From positions 2,030,200 to 2,094,199 of the forward strand of contig JAAOMT010000009.1 of NCBI GenBank assembly GCA_016748015.1: DNA of 64,000 bases, in the 5' to 3' direction. The stretch is from Geosiphon pyriformis (lineage: Eukaryota; Glomeromycota; Glomeromycetes; Archaeosporales; Geosiphonaceae). Below, one piece after another: positions 59,063 through 64,000 of the stretch; position 1 is the first letter of the stretch; the number at the start of each line of letters is the position of its first letter. Both the position numbers and the translations under genes were made by a program. The notes beneath the pieces were generated by a model that did not search any database, was not told the origin of the DNA, and was given only the letters and a program-made list of their open reading frames with translations.

Positions 59063-61045
59063 TTATACACTTGAATTTTTCAAAAAGCTCTCAATAATAT
59101 CTTTTTCTACCCTTCTTTTTATAACAACCTTATAATTTTTAGGCGAAAAACTCATGGAATTCCCCTCACCAGAAAGATCAATCTTCTTTCCGAGCCCCGT
59201 CTGTGGATCCTTTTCAGGTTCAAGTGTATACAGAGAAAATATATTTGCAATAACTACGTAAATATTTCGTAAAGCCATATCAGATCCTAGACAATTTCTT
59301 CGGCCTCTACCAAAATTCTGGTTTTTATGGGATAGAGTAATAGGAGTATAGTAAACTTAATCAACTTTAAGAATTTGGTCAAGTTGGAAGTTTCATACAT
59401 ACCCAAGGATCAATAGCATCGTTTGGCTCTCTCAAATGTCCATCTTCAAGATAACGTTGTGGATCAAAATTTCCAGAATTTTCATGCAATTCGGAATTCA
59501 TGTGAAGACCTGCGATATTTAATATCACTAAGCTTCCTCTCGGGATATAATACCCATTGTAAATATCGTCATTTACCGTTTCATGTGGAATTGAAAGGTT
59601 CATCACTGGTCTATTAAATAGTAAAATTACTCGAAAATTTCAAGTTTTTAATGTCTAAATTCACAATGAAAGAAAGAACTAATATTATTAATATTTACCT
59701 ATATCTCAAAGTCTCATATACAACTGCTTTCAAATAATGCAGCTGTGACTCATGTTCCACTTTCCACACCATGCCTTTGCCCATCACTCGATCCAATTCT
59801 TCTTGTAATTTCTTCTGCACATCAGGATAGACAATCAAAAGCGCAACAATCCATGTTATAGTTGTAAAGGTATTATGTGTTCCGGCAAGAATGATGTCAT
59901 TGCAAACGGTATTCAAATCATATCTATCAAAGATCAGTTGTCCATTTTCACCTTTTTCAAACTTGTGCGTTGCAGGATCAGCCATAATCGAATTATCAAC
60001 GGTGATTGAATTTATAAGATGAGTAGCGATACAAGTCTCCTTTTCAGGGTCGTTGATTTCGAGACGTTTTTTCAACGCAAGTAGTAAATCATTACATGCT
60101 TTATCAAGACAATCTCGAACTTCTATTGCCTCTTTTTCGAGGTATCTTTGAAGAAACGGGATGAAACGCAGAAGAGGAAATACATCTAAAAGATACCCTT
60201 TGGGTCCTGTGAATTCAAAAAAATGAACAATGCTTTCTTGATAGAGAGTAAATAATGGATCATTTGTTCCAGGTGCTGCACGTTCACCATATACTATTAT
60301 CATGAAAATATGTGTGATACAAATTTGTATATGTTTTGCAATATCCAGCGTGTTAGTGGTAGAGTTCGAGAGGTTTTCTTCAAGAGACCTAATCATGTTC
60401 TTGACTTGTTGATCTATAACCGTTTGGTAATTGGTGTCAATAACGCTTTGCCGGAACATCTGCATTTCGAGCGATCGCATCGTTTTCCACCAGTTTCCAT
60501 ACTATAAATCCCAGTAATGGAGCCAATTGAAAATTTAAAAAGATATAGGAATGATTTCATATTCGAAATTTTGAAATTTGAGAAAATAAAAACGAATCTA
60601 ACCGGTGCCGAGGCTACACTTTTACCACCTCGAAAGATGACCTGATTTAACAAATGACTATCCTAAATCAAAAACAATCCAAAAATTATTAAGTATCATA
60701 CGTTTTATGAAAATTTATCATGACTTCAGTTGAACCTACCCCTCGCGAAGAATAAATGGTTCCCCTGGACACAAATAACTCTTTCGCCACTTTGTAATCA
60801 TTAATCACGATCCATCTTATGGCTCCAATTTTAACCTGAAAAATCGGTCCATATGTTCTTGCGAGTTTCATAAATCCCACATGGTAAATGGGCCCAATTT
60901 GAAAGAGGTTGCCGAAGACAGGGATCGTAAATGGACCCGGAAGATCGATTGCTTCATTTGGTAAAGTTGGTTTACTTTTGGAAAAGTACCACCAAGTTGC
61001 TAAAACAAAAATGAGTGATAAGAATAGGGTAGATGTATCAAACAT
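59063..61045 (-). CDS. Cytochrome P450 monooxygenase
   Basis: Five exons: 61045-60740, 60662-60603, 60501-59699, 59610-59403, 59317-59063; 543 residues, normal for a microsomal P450. The N-terminus has a membrane anchor (about 5-20) and a Pro/Gly hinge (LPGPFTIPVFGNL). The C-helix motif is WWKTMR. The ExxR of the K helix is ETLR (385-388). The haem loop is NFGRGRRNCLGSD, with axial Cys near 468. The I-helix reads LAGTHNTF (327-334), where the family usually has A/G-G-x-D/E-T-T; the acid and first Thr are replaced by His and Asn. It would use haem and a reductase to oxidise a hydrophobic substrate at the ER, or, given the I-helix, catalyse an oxygen-independent rearrangement. Substrate unknown. 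Confidence 0.93.
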
Positions 61046-61274
61046 TTTGACGCTAAAATTGAAGTGAAATTCGTAGCAATGATAAAATCATGCACAAACA
61101 AGCAACAATGATGCGAGTTATACGTGTATTAATCGTTTTTAGAAATTCATCATAGTTGCTTAAAAACTGACTTATACATGTGCTAAGATATCAAAATTTG
61201 CCAAGTTTTTGAGATATATCAAAAGCCCTCATAGATAAAATTTATTACCCTATTCTTAAGCTGTGCCCAAAAAA

Positions 61275-62403
61275 CTAGTAAAGGAGCGGAATCACAGCCC
61301 ACCTATCTTTTGGCCACTTTTCTCCAAAACTCTTTTTGGCCCATTTTTCACTTTCCTTTGCTGTCAAGGTTAAATTTAGAACAGTGAACCACCAAACCAG
61401 CCAACAAGTTAAATTAATCCCTCTCGTCAATATTATAAAACTTGTATAAATAAGAATTTCGGAAAAATAATGAGCTGAAGCGATCGAATTAAACCAATCT
61501 CCTGTCGGAATTGAATATTTGGGTGGTTTTTGATGGTTAGTTTCGCTCGTATAGAACAGTTTGGAAGAACGTAAGGATGCCAGAATTCGATGTTGAATAT
61601 TTTGATGGTATGAAGCGTATATGAATAAAGAAACGGATAGGATATGATGAATTGAGATCAGATTTTGTATAAAGATTTTTTTTGAATCTGCAGCTTTAGA
61701 ATTTAATAGAAATAAAGAGATCAGTTCATCAAGAGCATGCAAGAAACCCAACAAGATGAGACCAACCTTCCAGAAATACACCAACATTTCCCATCCCCTC
61801 AATCCAGACCGCAAGCCCAACGCCGAGGTAAAAAGTTATTCCCAGAACATAATGTCCCAAATGCATTTTTGCATCTTCTGAGGGTTTTTCGACATAAAAG
61901 CATTCATACAAACGTCTCAGAACTTGTATTTGAATTAATATTAGCCCCAAAAAACATGACTCGATTGGTTGTTGATAATAAACCGATAAACGGATCAAAC
62001 CACCTTCTTTAACGTAAGGAACAAGAAGAAAGGAGATAAAATTTCCCCAATAATCACCATATTCTATCCATTGAATGATTCGGGAAAGGGAAGAATTTCT
62101 CACAGGCCCAGGATAAAAAAATGTTTGAAAAAATAGAAAACCAACCCAAAAATTTCCGACTATATAAAACTGTCTGAACCAAAATTTTGGAACTGTGAGA
62201 TTTGAGAAATGTACGAGAAGTGTTGCCTTTGGACGGTTGGACGAATTTGTTGAGGGATCTTTCAATTTTCCATATAGTAAAAGTGAATCTCGTAGAATTG
62301 GGATTTGAGAACCAATCAAGACTATTGTGATTATTATTATGAAATAGAAACGAGTAAGAACTAACAAAAGCATCCTTAAGGTAGAAACCGGGAATTTTAA
62401 CAT
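61275..62403 (-). pseudogene. Polyprenol reductase (steroid 5-alpha-reductase family), one frameshift
   Basis: A membrane protein of the Dfg10/SRD5A3 family, which converts polyprenol to dolichol in the ER for protein N-glycosylation. The 5' part (from ATG 62403) has several membrane spans, QVLRRLYECFYVEKPSED and KMHLGHYVLGITFYLGVGLAVWIEG. The 3' part has HHILSVSLFIYASYHQ, PTGDWFNSIASAHYFSEI and the C-terminal signature WAKKSFGEKWPKDRWAVIPLL. The two parts are in different frames, meeting near a GGGG run on the coding strand (61795-61798); one G fewer would join them at about 375 residues. No GT-AG intron fits. Everything else is conserved, so this is a recent mutation or a sequencing error. 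Confidence 0.82.
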
Positions 62404-63489
62404 GTCATTGGTGATAAAAACATGATCATCTCTTTAACCTTTTTTTTACAGAAATAAATTAGGCAGATTGACTATTATCTTTTGCCTCCCAATTTGGATT
62501 TCTCGAGTTACACCTAATTAATTTTCAAAGGAAAATTTCCTTTTATCAAATAATTGATATAAAAATTTTGAATCCTCATGTGAATTCAATGGGTTGAAAT
62601 TCTCAAGAGGATGGAAGGAATTAATGAAATATTCTCACACATATGACGGAAAAAATATATTGACAATCGTCTGTTCATTCTTAATTCTGTTTGTAAATGA
62701 TCTTTTAATTTGAAATATATTTAACACCCAAAACCCTACGAATCAGTTTCTAATTATGAAAGTATAGTGTATGTTTAATAAAGAAGTTTTTAATTTCGAG
62801 TCCAGACTTTGGGGAATTTGGTTGCTGGACACTTTTCGAGATTCGTTTTGCTTATGATGATAAATCACAAAAATAAAATTTCATAAATAATTGATTCTGA
62901 GATTACACTTTTGTTTTGGGGAAATTGGAAGATCTTGGAGTTCATTTTTAAGAATAAAACAAGTGATTATATTTTGAAAATATTTTTTTTATTGCCCATC
63001 CTGTTCCGATTGTTTTATTTCGTAAAATCAACAAAATCAAAAATTTTTGGAAGAAACTTACCACTGTACAAATTAGGTTCAATTATGCTCTATAATATGT
63101 AAAACTGGGGGAAATTTTCTAAAGAGTCTATTTATAAGCGGAAAAATTGATGCCGCGAAAGGATATGTTTTCAGAATGCAAAATGAATGCCCGTACGTTA
63201 GTAACTCGTGTTTTATAAATATTACTTAAGGATAATCTATTATGGAGCTTTACCATTCATCAAAGAAATTTCAGTGTCTTTAGTAAAGTTCAGGGAAATG
63301 ATTAAGGGATAAAGTGAATAAAAATTTGTTGAAAATTGTCCGTTTGGTTTTTGATTGAAAAGATTCATGTTCTGAACTAAGAGAAAAAGTGATCTATGCT
63401 GACCGCATGCAAAAATCAATTAAATGCATGGCCCTTCTAGCCCTGTCCATTTGATCTTCTAGAAGATCATTGAACCATTATCATCAAGC
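62404..63489. other. Intergenic region
   Basis: About 1.1 kb between the reductase start and the 3' end of the palmitoyltransferase. No other gene seen. Confidence 0.45.
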
Positions 63490-64000
63490 TTATACGTGTT
63501 GTATCATCATTGCCATGCGATCCTCTTGTAATTGAGCTTGCCTTTTGGCATTAGTGGTTAGACGAGGGAATATTGTAGGGTTGAAAGGGAAAGATAGGCC
63601 ATCCCCATGAGGTATTCCCAAAGGGACTGCAAGAAATTCAGTTATAAATTTATTGAAAAATTTTCAAGATGTTTTACAAGTTCAAATAAACTCACCAAAC
63701 CATAACCACCATTTATTTCCCATAACGGACTTAAAATTATTTCGCCATCCCAAGTCCCATAAATTTTCGCCAGGTAGAGTGGTCGTTACACCATAACCGA
63801 GTGGATTGTTGGCGTCAAATTGAACACGTACATGATATTGGCGTGACTCATATCCAATACTTTCGATTGTGGTCCGATTCGTAAATAAATATGAAGTGTG
63901 TACCAAGGTGAAACCGGTCAAAAGTAGACCAAAAAGAAAGGCCCTGGAAAAATCAACGTTCGTCAGAAATCGAAGAAAATTATCAGATTCAAAAAATTTC
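63490..64000 (-). CDS. DHHC palmitoyltransferase, 3' part (runs off the window)
   Basis: Two exons are visible, the second one cut by the window edge: 63626-63490 and 64000 or beyond to 63696, with donor GTGAGT and acceptor TTGCAG. The visible protein has NFLRFLTNVDFSRAFLFG, leading into a membrane span (FLFGLLLTGFTLVHTSYLF), then NRTTIES, the T-T-x-E motif that follows the last span in DHHC enzymes. Next comes NLWDLGWRNNFKSVMG, the N-x-Y/W-D-L-G motif. The tail GIPHGDGLSFPFNP is seen in fungal family members. The DHHC zinc-finger core lies outside the window. The enzyme attaches palmitate to Cys of membrane-associated proteins. Continuity of the frame to the edge is inferred. Confidence 0.78.

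Overview
The window looks like nuclear DNA of an arbuscular mycorrhizal fungus (Glomeromycotina, Rhizophagus-like). The evidence is very AT-rich intergenic sequence, many short GT-AG introns (about 50-130 nt), long tri-, tetra- and pentanucleotide microsatellites, Tc1/mariner elements, and the expanded families typical of that group: MATA_HMG-box proteins, Sel1-repeat proteins, TKL-like kinases and RING/IBR E3 ligases. The taxon is inferred from gene content and composition. Splice models were built by eye from GT/AG sites, reading-frame phase and paralogue comparison.

Layout. 0-3.2 kb: a small PX-domain protein (minus) and an HHE/hemerythrin protein with a probable mitochondrial presequence (plus). 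5.8-10.5 kb: two convergent MATA_HMG-box genes with a decayed Tc1 transposase between them. 11.7-13.5 kb: a broken TKL-type kinase invaded by microsatellites. 14.8-16.0 kb: a young Tc1 element with perfect inverted repeats and an assembly gap. 17.2-19.4, 30.0-33.4 and 38.6-41.3 kb: three paralogous E3 ligases with a doubled RING-between-RING layout. 20.6-21.2 kb: remains of an IS607-like serine recombinase and a TnpB/Fanzor-like protein. 22-25 kb: a Sel1-repeat protein and a kinase-fold protein lacking the catalytic Asp. 42.9-44.2 kb: a second Tc1 element with perfect ends but a decayed transposase. 44.5-46.2 kb: a second Sel1 gene and a Sel1 relic. 47.2-49.4 kb: a 711-residue protein of unknown function, probably nuclear. 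52.7-55.3 kb: a membrane protein with extracellular plant-type leucine-rich repeats, one repeat per phase-2 exon. 56.2-58.6 kb: IMP-specific 5'-nucleotidase (14 exons). 59-61 kb: a cytochrome P450. 61.3-62.4 kb: polyprenol reductase with a 1-bp frameshift. 63.5 kb to the edge: the 3' part of a DHHC palmitoyltransferase.

How the genes fit together. The right end (47-64 kb) is mostly conserved housekeeping genes. The left and middle (5-46 kb) are an accessory landscape of repeat-rich signalling and ubiquitin genes, pseudogenes and transposons. The most unusual items are the three tandem-module RBR ligases, whose N- and C-terminal halves share intron positions, the IS607-like relic in a eukaryotic context, the apparent pseudokinase, and the LRR receptor-like protein built from symmetric exons.
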